Of a stretch of 64,000 bases of DNA, positions 44,121-57,015 are shown piece after piece. The translations under genes and the position numbers were made by a program. The stretch is from Isoetes taiwanensis. Taxonomy: Eukaryota; Streptophyta; Lycopodiopsida; Isoetales; Isoetaceae. The notes beneath the pieces are model-generated. The model was not told where the DNA came from and made no database searches. It was given only the letters and a program-made list of their open reading frames with translations. Every line of letters begins with the position of its first letter. Within the stretch, counting starts at the first letter, position 1. Location of the stretch: positions 2,358,447-2,422,446 of the forward strand of contig JAJEKV010000041.1 of NCBI GenBank assembly GCA_021234155.1. The letters are read 5' to 3'.

Positions 44121-46226
44121 TTTTTCTTTTCAATTACATTTTACAAACCAATGCTCCTGTACCATGACCAGATAACAATTACTCAGCGATTTTCTCATAC
44201 ACATATGTTTCTTCTTTATATAATATGTAGATGTCTTCTTTTGTAAGTAACCCGACTTTAGATTATTTGCATGTTAAACATGCATAAACTACAGCAATTG
44301 CATGCATCATTTTATGATATTTTATGATAAACTGCGGCTTTTCATTAAACTAGAAGATACCTTTAACTGATCATGCAGAAAAGGACTTTTTAGTTCTTCA
44401 AGGATGCTGCTGTCTATGCTGCTCCATCTACAGCCATATATAGTGGCGTGCCATATCTACCATTTCTGCTTGCCTTTTTAGGGGACATCATAGGCATTTC
44501 TCCTTTAGATCCTTTAGTTATGAATATAAGGGTTATTACAAGAAAGTTTTACAACCAGCCTTATACCCTTTTCAAATCATAAGATTTCATAAAATAAATG
44601 CCTGTATCTGCACAAAAACCTGTTTACTTATGCTTCCAGCACCAGGCTCCCTTTCATGGCTACAAAAACACCAAAGTAAAATGGGAATAAGAGCTGTTTT
44701 GCCTTTTCTTCTGATACAACTTCTTTCTTTAACTTTTTTCATAATCATTCTAAGTACAAAATGACCTGTTTTAGCTTGTGGACAAGTTCTGATACATTTA
44801 AAAACCAGGAACAACTTCTGCTTGTCTATCTTCCGCATTTTTGCACAAGTCCATGTCCAGATCTACCAAGTTCACCAAACGAAAAGCAAGAAGAAATACA
44901 AGGGTAGGAGAGGTCCGGTACCTGCAGCCAATCATCAAAACTTTAGCATAAGAATGGTAAAGATTGAAGGGCCAAAAGGTACAATGGAGCCTCTCGGTTT
45001 ATAACCGATCAGCCCTTGTATCCTTCTGCCCTGTTAGTATATGATAGATCTACAACTTATTGTAAACGAATGTAAGCATTGGATGTGTATTATGTGCTCA
45101 AACCTGATGTATTAAGCACACATGTAATTTTGTGCTCATTCAATCAGCTTATCACTGTTTTTTTTCCTTTTAAGACCTATTGTACCTGAATTTTGTCTTG
45201 ATCTGAAGTATAGTCTTCAGCTTGCTCAGGGATGTTGGCCTCACCCTTATCCTTAACAGTAGAACTGTTGTTATATGCCAGTCTACCTTCAGAACTTCCG
45301 TTCTTGTTTGCAAAGAGCCTTTAGTATGGCATGCCTCCCTCTTACGGCTAAGATCTTTTTTCTGGTCCCTTATACTATTGGAGAACTGAATGTCATCAGA
45401 CAGAGATATACAAGCAAGGAATACGTCCACCAGCCACCTTTCCTTAAGGTTTTCTTCTTCTGAACTGGAGCTACAAGGTCGGCTGGTTGAATCAATTTCT
45501 CCCTTCATAACAAATAGGGATTTTATGGTTTCAGCATTATTCATCCAGTATATCCTGCTCCTGCTATGCCATGTGTCGAAAGTCTTTTCTACGGCTAGAT
45601 AGTTGCTCAGATTTAGGTTTTGACCTACGAATTCTTAACTCACAATCCTCAGAGGATGATTTTTCATACCTTACATCTAGCTTCTTGAATGTTGTGCGTG
45701 CCAATGCTGTTGTACAGTCAGGTTTCAAGCATATGGCCTCTAGAATAGTTGCCAGACGTCCCATTCCATAGCCGGAATTAGGTGGAGCCGGATTTTTCTT
45801 AAATGCTCCTCGATTATGCACTGTTTTGCTAAAAGGTCAGGAAAAGGTAATACTATTACATGTATACTTCTATTTACTCGTGGATATTCTATCATACTTA
45901 GAATATAAGATCATATGATGCCAAATAATCTTATATTGCCCCTTATTTCAATGGTATTGGGCACCTCATACCAAGTGTGCTTTCCACTGCCACAATTATT
46001 CCTTTCTATAATTAAAATAAAGTCTATAGTATAATCATGTTTCCAATACGTCTAAGGTGTAAAAGCTAACTTTCACCTTCGTTTTCATTTTTATGCTTAA
46101 GGATTCACTCTTCTTCTTTTTGGGGTATACATGTGTTTTTGCAATAACAAAATTCATTTCCTTAGCCTTTATATGCTAAGTCTAACAATCTTTTTTCACT
46201 TAGTGCAATGCATGGCATTTACTTAA
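43864..46226. repeat. Duplicated block copy 2, with the empty chromovirus site
   Basis: A 2363-bp block colinear with 27464-28089 plus 41187-42924. At 44485-44489 ACATC occurs once and the flanks join directly, so this is the pre-insertion state. Minus-strand frames 45564-45821, 45170-45544 and 44587-44838 repeat those of copy 1. Confidence 0.95.
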
Positions 46227-47060
46227 AAAAAAAAAAAAACCGGCCTGAACTAGTTAAAACTAGACCAGACATCTGCCTCGGTCAATCCCTTGGCAGTATT
46301 ATCCTCCCATTACTAGAATGAGCCTTTCTAGCATGGTACCCCATGTCCCATCCACATCAAAGAAACATCAGTCAGCATATGCCATAAACTTACTCACAGT
46401 ATTTGTCTTTGAAGCATGCTACATTTGAAATCCCTGGAATATTAAAGCCATTGCCAGATAAGCCATTTTAGTACACAATATGCCTTTAGACATTGAAGTC
46501 ATTATATTAGAGTGTAACAAAGTACTTATTACACAAGTTTAAACTGTATGCAAATCTGCCTTTCTTATTTTGAATGTACAGCCATGTACATAATGTTAAA
46601 AACAACCATGTTCATAATGTTTAAAAATGACGTTTACAATTAATTCATGCTACATAAATGGATATCAACCATCATGCAGCCTTGTCTAAAATCTCATAAA
46701 GCTTACCACAACCTGTAGATAGCTCACTATTATTTGTAGAGTATAACTCACGATCATTCAAATTGCACTTAAAACATTTTAAGAGCCATTGAGTTACACC
46801 AAGATTTCAAGTAGCAAAATCTCCGGGCTTGTTCATCTTCAAATACTCCATAATCCTTCGCTGAAAAAACTGTTTGAGAGCATAAGCTACAATGAGAAGA
46901 GAGTCCGGTACCTGCAGCCAACCATGCAAACATTAGCGGTAAACCCGGTAAAGATGCAAGGGCCAAAAGGTACATTAGGACTCTCAGTTTATCACTGATC
47001 ACCCATTGTGCCTTTTGCCCTCAGTTAATTTAAGCAAGGAAGGATATGATATTGGAAATT
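46227..47060. repeat. Older, diverged third copy of the block
   Basis: It begins with an A-run, a CCGGCC box and a hairpin (AACTAGTTAAAACTAG), then CTCGGTCAATCCC as in the other blocks. Further on, GTCCGGTACCTGCAGCCAA and GGGCCAAAAGGTACA match 44913 and 44969. It is colinear but shortened and strongly diverged. On the minus strand the GCTGCAG acceptor is kept and can be followed by VPDSLLIVAYALKQFFQRR up to a stop. Confidence 0.7.
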
Positions 47061-47579
47061 TATGCCTACGGCATTCATTGTTCATAAGAAATCAGAGCTT
47101 TAAATTGTCCAATCTCTCAAAATATTTTAACAAGGCTCCTGCCATTGTATAACTATAGAATCAGAACTAGAATATATGCTACGAAACATATTTTGATCCT
47201 ATTCTTTCTGATGAAAATTTACACAGCCCAGCTTCATCTTTTATTTAATCAGTGTATAAGCTGAAGTAGAATGTGCCATTTAGACTACAAACACTTAATC
47301 AGACTTCTTCTTAAACTAGTTAGTCTAGAAAGCAAACTTTTAATGCATTGCATAAAAACCTGGTTGCATTTGGATCGAAACCAATAGCACCATCATTTCG
47401 ATTTTGCTCCATTTTAATTCGTGATACACCCGAATCATGAAGCAGCATCTTGGCCTCTGTTTGTTACAGACAAAACATTGGCTACGTTTTGTTACGCACA
47501 AAAACCTATTATACAACCGTTTGCTTCAACCGGATATACCGGGTTTGCTTCAACAAGAAGATAATGAAGAAAAACCGCT

Positions 47580-47770
47580 TTGCTAATGCATTGCATCGTT
47601 TGTCTTCCATGCCTAGCCTCTTCGGTACCGAACTTGGGCATCAATCGAAAGCATCCATCCGAGCTCAAGGGTAAAGCTTGAATCCATGCGAGGACGTAAC
47701 GTAAATAGGGGCGGAGCTTATAGATCTAAGTCGGCGGCGCCGATTAAGGCTATTTCGGGAGAATCACATC
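47580..47770 (-). CDS. Candidate 5' end of an unrecognised minus-strand gene
   Basis: A GC-richer patch (47640-47770) with CpGs stands out from the AT-rich surroundings, like a promoter or leader. On the minus strand an ATG near 47611 opens MEDKRCNALAKR before the sequence turns intron-like. It could start the gene whose exons appear in the duplicated blocks at 47.0-43.6 kb. No family is recognised. Confidence 0.25.
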
Positions 47771-50267
47771 CATTGTATTAGGTTGCAGCAGGTTTTGGGA
47801 AACCTAACTTAAGGTTTAAATGCAAGCTAATTGCAGATCATACCATGTATTCTGTATCTGCAGATTTAGTCGTAAACCTTGTATTTTGTATTTGCAAACT
47901 TAGTCTAGCTTTTCCCATGCTATACATGTTAAATGAAAACTGCAATTCATACCTTTGTATTGGGTATTTGCTATTTTAGTCCAATCTTTTTTTCATGATG
48001 TACACCATACACAAAGGTCCACAACTTTTCTCCATGGTGTACTCCCACAGTCTTGGGAAATAGGTCTTGGGAAATAACTGTTGCTCCCAAGCTTAGATAA
48101 TCTTTAGACAATCTGGCACCATCAAGTATAAAATGCAGATACTACTATTGTAAATACATCTAGTGCACTAGTGCACTGTCTCATAAAAATTCCCGAGCCT
48201 AGGGAAGATGCCATTTTTGCATAATATAGGAAGTTTGCATAACATTTCTCCTATGGATTATGTATGCTAATGCAATAAGCCATGATACCATGACCCATCC
48301 CAATGCTCAATTTTCAAATTATTCCCCAAGCTTAGGGAATTGGAGCATGCTTAAGCTAAATTTTATGCTATACACCACGTACACGTTTAGTACTCAGTTT
48401 TTGAAATACTCCCAAGCTTAGGGGAGATAAGTATGCATCAGCATAATCATAATTAAAAAAAAAAAAAAGAGGACGGCATCAACATCCACCTCACTGGTCA
48501 TATCCCTATAACAAACAAGACAACCCCATAAAGATGACGGTAAAACAAGAAATGTACAAACTACACAAATAATACCAAAAATGCCATCTAACTGAACATC
48601 GGCTGTCAACTCTGAGGCTGTGCTTCCTAAGGAAAGGCAAGAAAGTGCACTAGCCATTCTATCAATATCAAGTAAATTGGCACGAGTAAAGTGATCCACA
48701 ATACAACATTAGGCACTGTAATACTAACCTTATTAACTCGCAAAGTATCTCAAAGTAGTTTTCATTCTGCCCAAATCATGAAGAAATCCATTGTGAATAG
48801 TATGGTTGCAAAAAAGAAAAATCTCTTTTGCAACACGCTTCTCTTGTTCAAGTTCCCATAATTTATACAGACACCAAGCAAAGTAATCCACAAGACAATA
48901 TCAGGTTTGGCCTACTAAAAAAGGATATATCGGTCTAGCCATGTGTCCATACCAAGTGTATGCAGCTATCAATGCACTTCATAATATTTGAATTGGATTG
49001 GATAATTATCAAATAAGCTGCACCATAAGCTGAACACGAAGGAGATGGGAGACGACGCCACGATAGAAGAAGAGGGAAAAGAAAGGGTAGAAAAAAAAGG
49101 TATGACATGGCAGAACACGTGGCATAGCTAGAATTGCACCCTCGGGTTAGGCAACCCTGCTAATAAAATTAAAGTATACTAGTTATGGTGCCTGGCGTTG
49201 CCGGGCTTTAGTAGCAATTTGAAGGGGTGGTTTTTCATTGTTTTATTTATAGTAACTTTTATGAAGATGCTTTTATGGTCTGGTGTTGTTGGGCTTCAGG
49301 AACCTTTGCAAATTTATGATGTAATGTTAAAGCAACAAAGCAGAACTATTTTTGTGATCTACATCTTAAACCAAATTGTCATTACAGAAGTATATAGTTG
49401 CACATTGATGCGCATAACAACATCATTTGAATAGTATGTTCCGTCTAAAATAATGTGAGTGCATAACAATGAATTTGGAAGAAAAGTTTGAATTTGAAGT
49501 TGGAAGGGAGAAATATGAATTTAAATAGGCATTGAAATTGTAATTATCTTCATGGTTGAAGATCAATCATGTTTACATCTCTGAAGTTAACCTTTAGTAG
49601 CCGCATTTCTATGATTGTGCTAGAAATAAAGCATACATCAACAATTGCGATTGTATAATTTTGAACACAATGCCTAGACTAATCCATTTAACGTATGAAC
49701 ATAGAGATCAATGGTGAAACCCTTTTGCTGTTCCGTGGTAGTTTTATTATTATAATCAAATCAGGGAAGAAATATAATGGTTCTAAATATATCGTCACAT
49801 GGTTTCCATTTTCTTATTATCCAAAAAATACAAACCAAATCATAGGAATGGCCATTAGAACAATTAGATATGGAGAGTGCCTTCGCAAAAAAGCACCATC
49901 CTCAAGTTCCCGTCTTTGAAAGGGGCTTCAGTTCAAAAAAGAAGCTGATATATCTTTATACATACTCATGGTGACAAAGTAAATACGGGCTCCTTGTATA
50001 TACACAACTCACATATACATTGCTAAACATCACATTTTGAAAAGATAAAAAAAAAAAATAAATAAATAAATAAATTGCACGCCTCTTAGGTTCTAGAATA
50101 TTTGGGTTCACATTGTATTTGGACTTCGAATTGATTGAATTTTCGAGTTGTCTATGTCTTTTGTTGTTGACATAACAAATCACTTTGCTATGATGATTAG
50201 GGCATAAAAAAAAAATGCAAAAGTTGTTTGTATGCTATACAACCTGAAATAATCGTGTTGCCTTCAA
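47771..50267. other. Intergenic, no supported gene
   Basis: AT-rich with A- and T-runs and a short TAAA tandem near 50050-50075. The minus-strand frame 48418-48699 is hydrophobic, but nothing supports it. Nothing recognised. Confidence 0.4.
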
Positions 50268-52134
50268 TATGTAGCATAATAACAGGGGGTTTTCTTTGTG
50301 TTTTTATACGTTTTTCACAAAGGTTTTCCTAAGATTTCATGGCATATTCGAATAGATGTACTAATGCGTACATCTAGAGTGCGCCATTTCTTAGTCGTTG
50401 ATTTAGCTTTTTTTTTCAATGGTCCAACATCCAAGGGCTCACAACAAAAGTCCTCTTTTGATTTTAGGGGCTGAACATGCAAGCCTCCTGATTGCATTTT
50501 AGGGCATTCTGGCTATGGCGCCTTCTGGAGCTTTGCAAAATCGGCCAGTAAATTCGGAAGTTCACATTTGAATTGATTTGCATGTAGCAAGTAGGGGTAG
50601 AGCAACTCGTGCTTGGGGATTGCAAAATTTAGAGCTTTAGGGTTTCTGTAGGATCCAACAGAGGTTCGTTCGGTGGTCTTCTGTGTACTTTCTATTGTTC
50701 ATAGTGGGCCGGAATGGGCATACAGACTGCCGGAAAGCAAGGCAAGCAGGCAAAAGTTGATTCGAAATGGCATATGTAAAATCGCACAGAGGTAAAGATA
50801 TTGCTGCGATTTCTGGCATGAGACAGTGGAATTGCACATAGGTAACTCAGATTGCTGTTGCAATTCGTTTTTGGATTGGTTGTTTGTATAAGGAATTGGA
50901 ATTGAAAAGGTCTTTAGATTCCGGAAAAGTTGGATCCGAGCTTCATATTTCTTCATTTTCGGCAGACTTAGGCTGGCAGATCCTTCTCTGTCGTTTATGC
51001 TCAAATTGCCTTGCAGGTGCTTTTTTAGATATGCTCATACTAGCATCAGGTTATCAATCTACTGGAGATCCAGTTTTATGGCAGCCTCAAAGCGTGAAAA
51101 GGGCATTTGAATGGGCCACCATGTTTGAAGATCTCATGGCAAAATTTCCTGCGACCAAAGAGGGTGAAACATCTAAGGAAGCCTTTGATCTGGCTCTCTT
51201 AGATCTCATGGAGCTCGCCGAGGCCCCGAAACTTCTTGTAAGTGCTCTTACTGGTGCATTTGGAATTGGCAATGGACAGCTTGTTCCTGTTATTGTGCTA
51301 GCCTCAGAATTACACAAAGAGAGCACTTCTGTAGAATGTCCACATGCAAACCAAATGCAGAGCAGGAAGCGGTCTTTTGATGAAATGGAAGACGAAAGGC
51401 CAGAGAATCTACCAGCTAGGGTAATGGTTGATAAATTTGAAGAAGGAATAAAAGGGCAGTTATTCTCCTTGGTAGTGCAACAATTGAAGGATAGATATTC
51501 TTGTAAGACATTGGTGGAGTCCCTCAGTCGGGACTTAGAAATAACTGGAAGTTCTCTTGCCAAATGCAGCACAAGTGTTAAGGATTCTATGGATATTTGG
51601 AAGAGATCAGAAAGCTAGCTGGAGACAAATGCAAAACAAGTTACTTAATTTCTTACATTCTTATCCAGTTTTATCATCACAAAACCAATTGTCACGTTAC
51701 TTTGATGGATGGTGGGAAATATTTGCTAGGTCATTTGAGATCAAAAGAGGGTTTGTGCTGGAATTTGCCACCAATCATTGCAGCATTTGCTTTGAGACAT
51801 GGCACATTAGCTGAACATTATATCAGGGAGATTGAGAAACATGCGATTGAGAAAGAAAGCTCAGGCCTTTGCTCGTGCCACTCATGTTGTAATACCCTAT
51901 GTTGTAAATACCTTATGAATGCTTTGCTATTTTGTCTTGATGTTATTTGCTTTTTAGTAATTAATATTTAGGCCCATTTTTACCTATGTTTGTTTTAGTT
52001 AGGGCCCGAAGGGCCCAAATTTTTTTTTGATATAACAATCAACACACAACTACCATTAACATTATTAACACAAACCATTGCATTTAACACATTTAAATTA
52101 AAATCCCCCTTAAACCCCCTTTGGTTTGGGTGCA
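50268..52134 (+). mobile_element. Repeat family X with enclosed exon-like sequence (copy 3)
   Basis: The left end matches 18341 and 19212 (CAATATGTAGCATAATAAC) and the right end matches 19652 (TTTGGTTTGGGTGCA), including the hairpin GGGCCC-GAA-GGGCCC and T-run before it. Between them lie about 1.6 kb absent from the short copies, including an open frame of 244 codons. Neither long terminal inverted repeats nor a clear target-site duplication is found. The best reading is a non-autonomous transposon that captured a gene fragment. Two separate insertions around a resident exon is the alternative. Confidence 0.55.
50884..51618 (+). pseudogene. Exon-like ORF of unknown plant protein, frameshifted at its end
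   Basis: The likely exon starts at 51017, after a TTGCAG acceptor. It gives an alpha-helical, Leu/Ala/Glu-rich protein (RAFEWATMFEDLMAKFP; LLDLMELAEAPKLLVSALTG) with a basic patch SRKRSFDEMEDERPE that may be a nuclear signal. A stop comes at 51618. In another frame 51597-51971 continues with similar character (LCWNLPPIIAAFALRHGTLA), so a frameshift or unspliced intron separates the two. I considered a FRIGIDA-like protein but saw no diagnostic motif and do not name it. Confidence 0.5.
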
Positions 52135-53950
52135 GTAACCAAATATGTAGAAGACGGATACCTCAAGAAAATGGGGGCAGTGTAAAAACAACCTTATTGT
52201 TTAGATATGCAATGCTTTTTGATAAGATGTCTTTAGTCTCAGACTGATCATAATAAAGCATCATCTGCATAAGAACAATTTTGAGGCTCAATTGATGGTA
52301 GGAGATCATCATCTACATAAGAATAATTTTGATGTTCTCAATTGATGATAGGAGCTTGGGATCTACATTGGTAGATCCGCAAGCACAAAGTGTCATGACA
52401 AATACTAGAAAGATAGGAACGTGTGGTTATAAACAATAAGCAGTTGGTCTTCTCATCTTCATAGGAATATTTGATTAATCTAAAGCATGCCAACATCTCT
52501 TTTTCAGTAGGACTACCTTCTATTGCATTATTCTGCAGGCTTATTCTGTGTCATCCCATGCCCTAAATTTGATATAACCTATTATGTTCATGAATGTCCC
52601 TCATGAATGTCCCTCAACAAGCAAGCATCGCTTCACCAACTATGATAATGAGAATTTAAATAACAAAATATTAGTTATGAAATAGAACAATTGCCTTTTG
52701 TTTATGCATTTTCAGTTTCTCTATGAAACCAACAAATGTTACATTCTTCTATTTCTTTATTTGCATATAGATGCTCTAGTGCATGTAGAGATTGTTAAAG
52801 ATATATTGAATGAATTCCCTGATCTACAACATTTCTTGATATGTAGGTTGTAAACAAAAGCTTCTATTTCCAGTTCTTTTCAGACGTTGGTCTTATACAG
52901 TCCGTCATAATTATATTTGGAGAAATGTCTCAACCAATAAACTCATCTGCAATAAGATATGCATATTTCTAGTATCATGTCATAACTCTAAATTATTCGC
53001 ACAAAATTTGATCTCACATTCGTGTTGGTCTATAAAATATGCCTTAAACCTGATTAAAAGAACTTGAATAGTGTCCTTGTAAAGAAGTAAACTAAGTTCA
53101 AAACTAAAAAGCTTCTAACTGATGGTGCAGTTGAAAGCATCAGTCGCACCTTTTTTCTTAAAGCAAGCAAAGGTAAAATCCCATATTATCAGATGAATCA
53201 TGATTATTATAAACATCACTTGCAGACCCAAATATAGTAAAAAGAGAAGAAGCATCAGGCAAACCTTCTTCTTCGATAGAGTAAACACCCCAAAAGCTTC
53301 GGGTGAACCATTCATAATTGAACATCATTTGCCCTCATTTCCTAGATATATATTTCAGACCATAGAAAATGAGAATAATTACACAATACAATGCAATAGA
53401 ACGTTATAAGCGTACAGAAAAGACCTTAATTGCTCTATGGGGAGGATGCAAAATCCACACTTAACACTACACATTCAACTTTCAATTCTACATTCTTGTT
53501 CCTAAACTATTGCAGCTACAGATGAAATCTTTTGTTTGTCTTTTAGTTGTGGCACTATTGTTGATGCCAAATACTGCTCTGTACAGCAAATGCAATTCAG
53601 AGTTAAGTGAGCTATGAAATGCCTCAATTATAATTTGAGGGGGGTTTCACTACCACAATGCAGAGCTCTGTATAATAGATGGGATTGCTCATTCTAATGC
53701 CTGCTTGCAAGCCCTCAAACTTTTTGATATTATGCCACTACCATATGACGCTCCTTACCTGAAACACCATATATACCTTACTTGTTGGCATCTTTAACTT
53801 GTGGCCCGTCCTTCTCTACATTATATATCCAACAAACCTGGAAATCCCAACACGAAGACAGTCATTTCGATAGTCAGATAAATGCATTGACTTACTATAT
53901 ATAAATACATTTATAACAGAAAGTTTTAGTACACAGTAAGAATGACGCTA
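52135..53950. other. Intergenic, no supported gene
   Basis: No recognisable domain, RNA or terminal repeat. The segment at about 53862-53955, with CAGTCATTTCGATAGTCAG, is repeated at 55015. Confidence 0.4.
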
Positions 53951-53987
53951 GTTCAGGTCGCACAGAAATATGTTGATATTAGGAAGA

Positions 53988-56440
53988 CTAGATTACATAG
54001 GATTTTTGAACAAAATGACAACCATCTATACAGCAATTGCCTACCATCCACATGGAATAACAATGCTTGGGAAAATAAAAGCCTTGAAGTAAGAAATATA
54101 AAGCACAAAGAGCCATAGCATCCTGTGGAGTAACCCTAAGATAAAAGATCAGTTTGCTGAAAAGAGCATAAAATGAAATAAATAGGTTTTTTGCAAAGGA
54201 GTCCAGGGTCTTCAATCTGCTAATGCATGGCAAAAAAGAATATCAAAATGGTAACGTGAGAATGAAAATGTGCAAAATTGGAATGACAGCTCACCTTTTT
54301 ACTTGCATCTTGCTTTCAAATGAACACGTATCGTTTTGAACATGCTAGCAAACTGTCGCCTTAAAGCTCGAACATCATAACATGAATGAAGATACAACCC
54401 TATGTGGAGAAGTCCATAGTATGACCATGTTAGGTTTTAATCAAGCACTGAAGGCAACAAAGAACACAGAAGAACATGATGCTATTTTAGAAGGCAAAGA
54501 AGGATATAAGATATTTCTTTGAAGCAGCAAATTGCAGCTCATATTCTGGAGGACACAAAAATGTTGAGGCAAAAATCGTTGCAAATATCTATGCATTAAG
54601 CCCTGGATTGGTAGATCAGTGGAATTGAGAAAATGAAAAAGAACAATAAATTTACCTTGGCAAGCTTGTCTAATGTATGAGCACATCCATAGTGCATTGC
54701 ATGATGATGAACTCTGTGCACAATGCCAGATTGACAAAAGTCCTTCACTAAAAGCATTAGGAACGTATTAGAGCCATCATACCTTGTTTCATTGGGTGAG
54801 GTGGTTGTACTGAGCCTCACCTTCTTTGCACTTCCTAAAGGGGGCAGTGGCATGTGCTGAAAATGATGTCCTATGCAGAGAAGCCTTCTTACTGGAGAAT
54901 AATGTAAAACAGCCTGTAAGAGGTAAATTACCTTTGCTGCAGATGGGTTGTCTTTGTATTTATTGTCTTTTGGATGGACGTGAATAGCGAGGTGCAGGAG
55001 AATGGGCACTGCAGACAGTCATTTCGATAGTCAGACATATAAATGCATTTTAATGCATAGTAAGACTGATGCTAGAATGGTAAAATTGCTATATTTTGAT
55101 ACATGTCGCAAGGAATGCAACACCTATTTAGTTTTAGTTTCCATCAAATTTGCAGGTTGATGATGATCTTGCAATATTCCATACTATTTATAGAAATCAA
55201 AGATGGATAGATCTGCAGAATTGGCATTATAGACAGGTTCTTGCAAATAGTTGGCATTAAATAGCTTCGTGTAGAACAAATATTAGACCAACCTAGGATT
55301 GGTGTCCTATTCTTTGGTGCTTGTAAAAGCCACTATAAAAATCAATGTCCAGCTAAAGAACAAAGAGAAATATCAGAGTTTAATATAGTTCATTCACTAA
55401 TTACCGAGGTTCAATTCCAAACGATAATCAGAGTTAAAATAGCCCATTCACTAAAATAATCATTATTAATTAATTTCTGGAATATCTAAAAGACCTTCTT
55501 ATAGCTACCTACATGAAGCAAGTTTGAGGGGTTTGATTTAAGAATCTAGGAAATTCCTATAGAAAGAATTTGCGAATAGTAAGAAGTATCAATTGGGGAT
55601 GATTTACATTATCCAATACAATAATTAGAGTTGACATAACTTGTTCAATAAAATATTCTTTACTGTCTAATTTCTATGATTACTGTTTGATTTCTCGAAG
55701 AAGTTGAATATCTGAAAAGCCTTCGTACAACTAGAGAAAGCAATTTTGAGGTGTTTGATTAAGAGATGTATGAAATTCGTATTGAAGCTTATTCAAGGAT
55801 GTAGGAACCTATATAAAATTTAACCAAAAGAAACCTTATGCATTGCCTATAACTACAAAAATTCAAACTCAAATTTGACAGTATCAAGGTTTGTGATTGT
55901 AATTGGCATGCAAACCAATAGTGCCACTTCAATTGTACTATCCAAAAAACGTAGAGGGCTTCTAGATGAGGCTAAAAAGGCTCCACGATATCCTCCATCA
56001 AGTGCAGTGTAAGAATTCGTTTGAGTCAATAAATGATCTCTCTAAGTTGGCAATATGATAACCTGCAAATGTGAGAGGCTTGAAAATGCAGAATGAGAAT
56101 AGCACTTATCTTACATAGAGACAAACCAAACCTTACATGTTTGATTGATAGCAAGCTTCAGTTCTTGCAATGTACATCATAGCGTTTTCATGGATCTGGA
56201 GGTCCAAAAGCACTGCTTCAGAAACCTTGTTGCTTGATACAATAGTTGAAATGCTCCAGCACAGGCTCGAACTTTCCAAATGCAAGAAAACAATAAGAAT
56301 TGTTTCAGTAAACATTCAGATTGATCCAAATTGTATGCAATCTATGTAAGAACACATGGAGCCCTTGATCGGTAGATCACTGGAATTGAGGAAATGCAAA
56401 CGAACAGTAAATTTACCTTGGCAAGCCTGTTAAAGTAGCT
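53988..56440 (-). CDS. Candidate multi-exon minus-strand gene, unrecognised
   Basis: Several minus-strand segments have coding character and splice-like borders. One at 56133-56315 contains VSEAVLLDLQIHENAMMYIA. One near 55011-54935 follows a CTGCAG acceptor, contains HLAIHVHPKDNKYKD and ends at GCAAAG|GTAATT. One at about 54880-54657 contains HAMHYGCAHTLDKLAK and ends at AAG|GTAAAT. A segment around the last donor is repeated at 56355-56440, and another at 53862 and 55015, so the locus has internal duplications. I cannot assign a family; it may be a pseudogene. Confidence 0.35.
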
Positions 56441-56868
56441 CTTGAAGGAATTGCAAATGAAACCTGAAATTGTCGTATTTTATTGCAAAAATATGTTTGG
56501 AGTAGAGCAATTTTGCACTAATTCAATGTCAAATATCGTACCAAGTTTTACCAGATTGCAAGACAACCCGAGAGAAAAGGGTCACCTTATATTTGGTCTT
56601 GGATTCTGAAATTAAAACAAATCTTATGGCTGCACTGAGAACGTGAGGCTCAATAAAAGACCTTTTGCTACTTGAACGACAAAAATTTGGCTACTTGCTA
56701 GCCCCTGGAAACTTTGACCTCTTGCTTCTAGAAATATTAAAGCTGAAATGTTAGAAAGCTAGAAACAACAGATATGTAGAGTAACATATTTCAACTTATA
56801 TGTGATGGTAGCTACAATGCTGTGCCTATAGTTAAGCCTCACATAGAACAAAAGAGGGCACACCAGAA

Positions 56869-57015
56869 GAAGAGGGCACATGAGAACATGGGGCATCAGA
56901 TCCAATAGAATAGAGCATACCAGAAGAAGAGAGCACATCAGAAGATGGGGTATCACATCCAACAGAAGAGGGCACAACAGAAGAAGAGAGCACATCGGAT
57001 CCAACAGAATAGGGA
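56869..57015. repeat. 57-bp minisatellite (about 2.6 units)
   Basis: Units at 56869-56925 and 56926-56982 plus a partial third to about 57015, built on GAAGAG(G/A)GCACAT and ATCC-AA-(C/T)AGAA. The length is a multiple of three, but stops interrupt the plus frames. The minus strand gives a Leu/Cys-rich low-complexity frame, which I do not accept as coding. Confidence 0.85.

Noticed and set aside
50884..51971. Naming the enclosed ORF a FRIGIDA-like gene
   Set aside because: The helical composition is similar in character, but I could not match any FRIGIDA-domain motif, so the name would be a guess.
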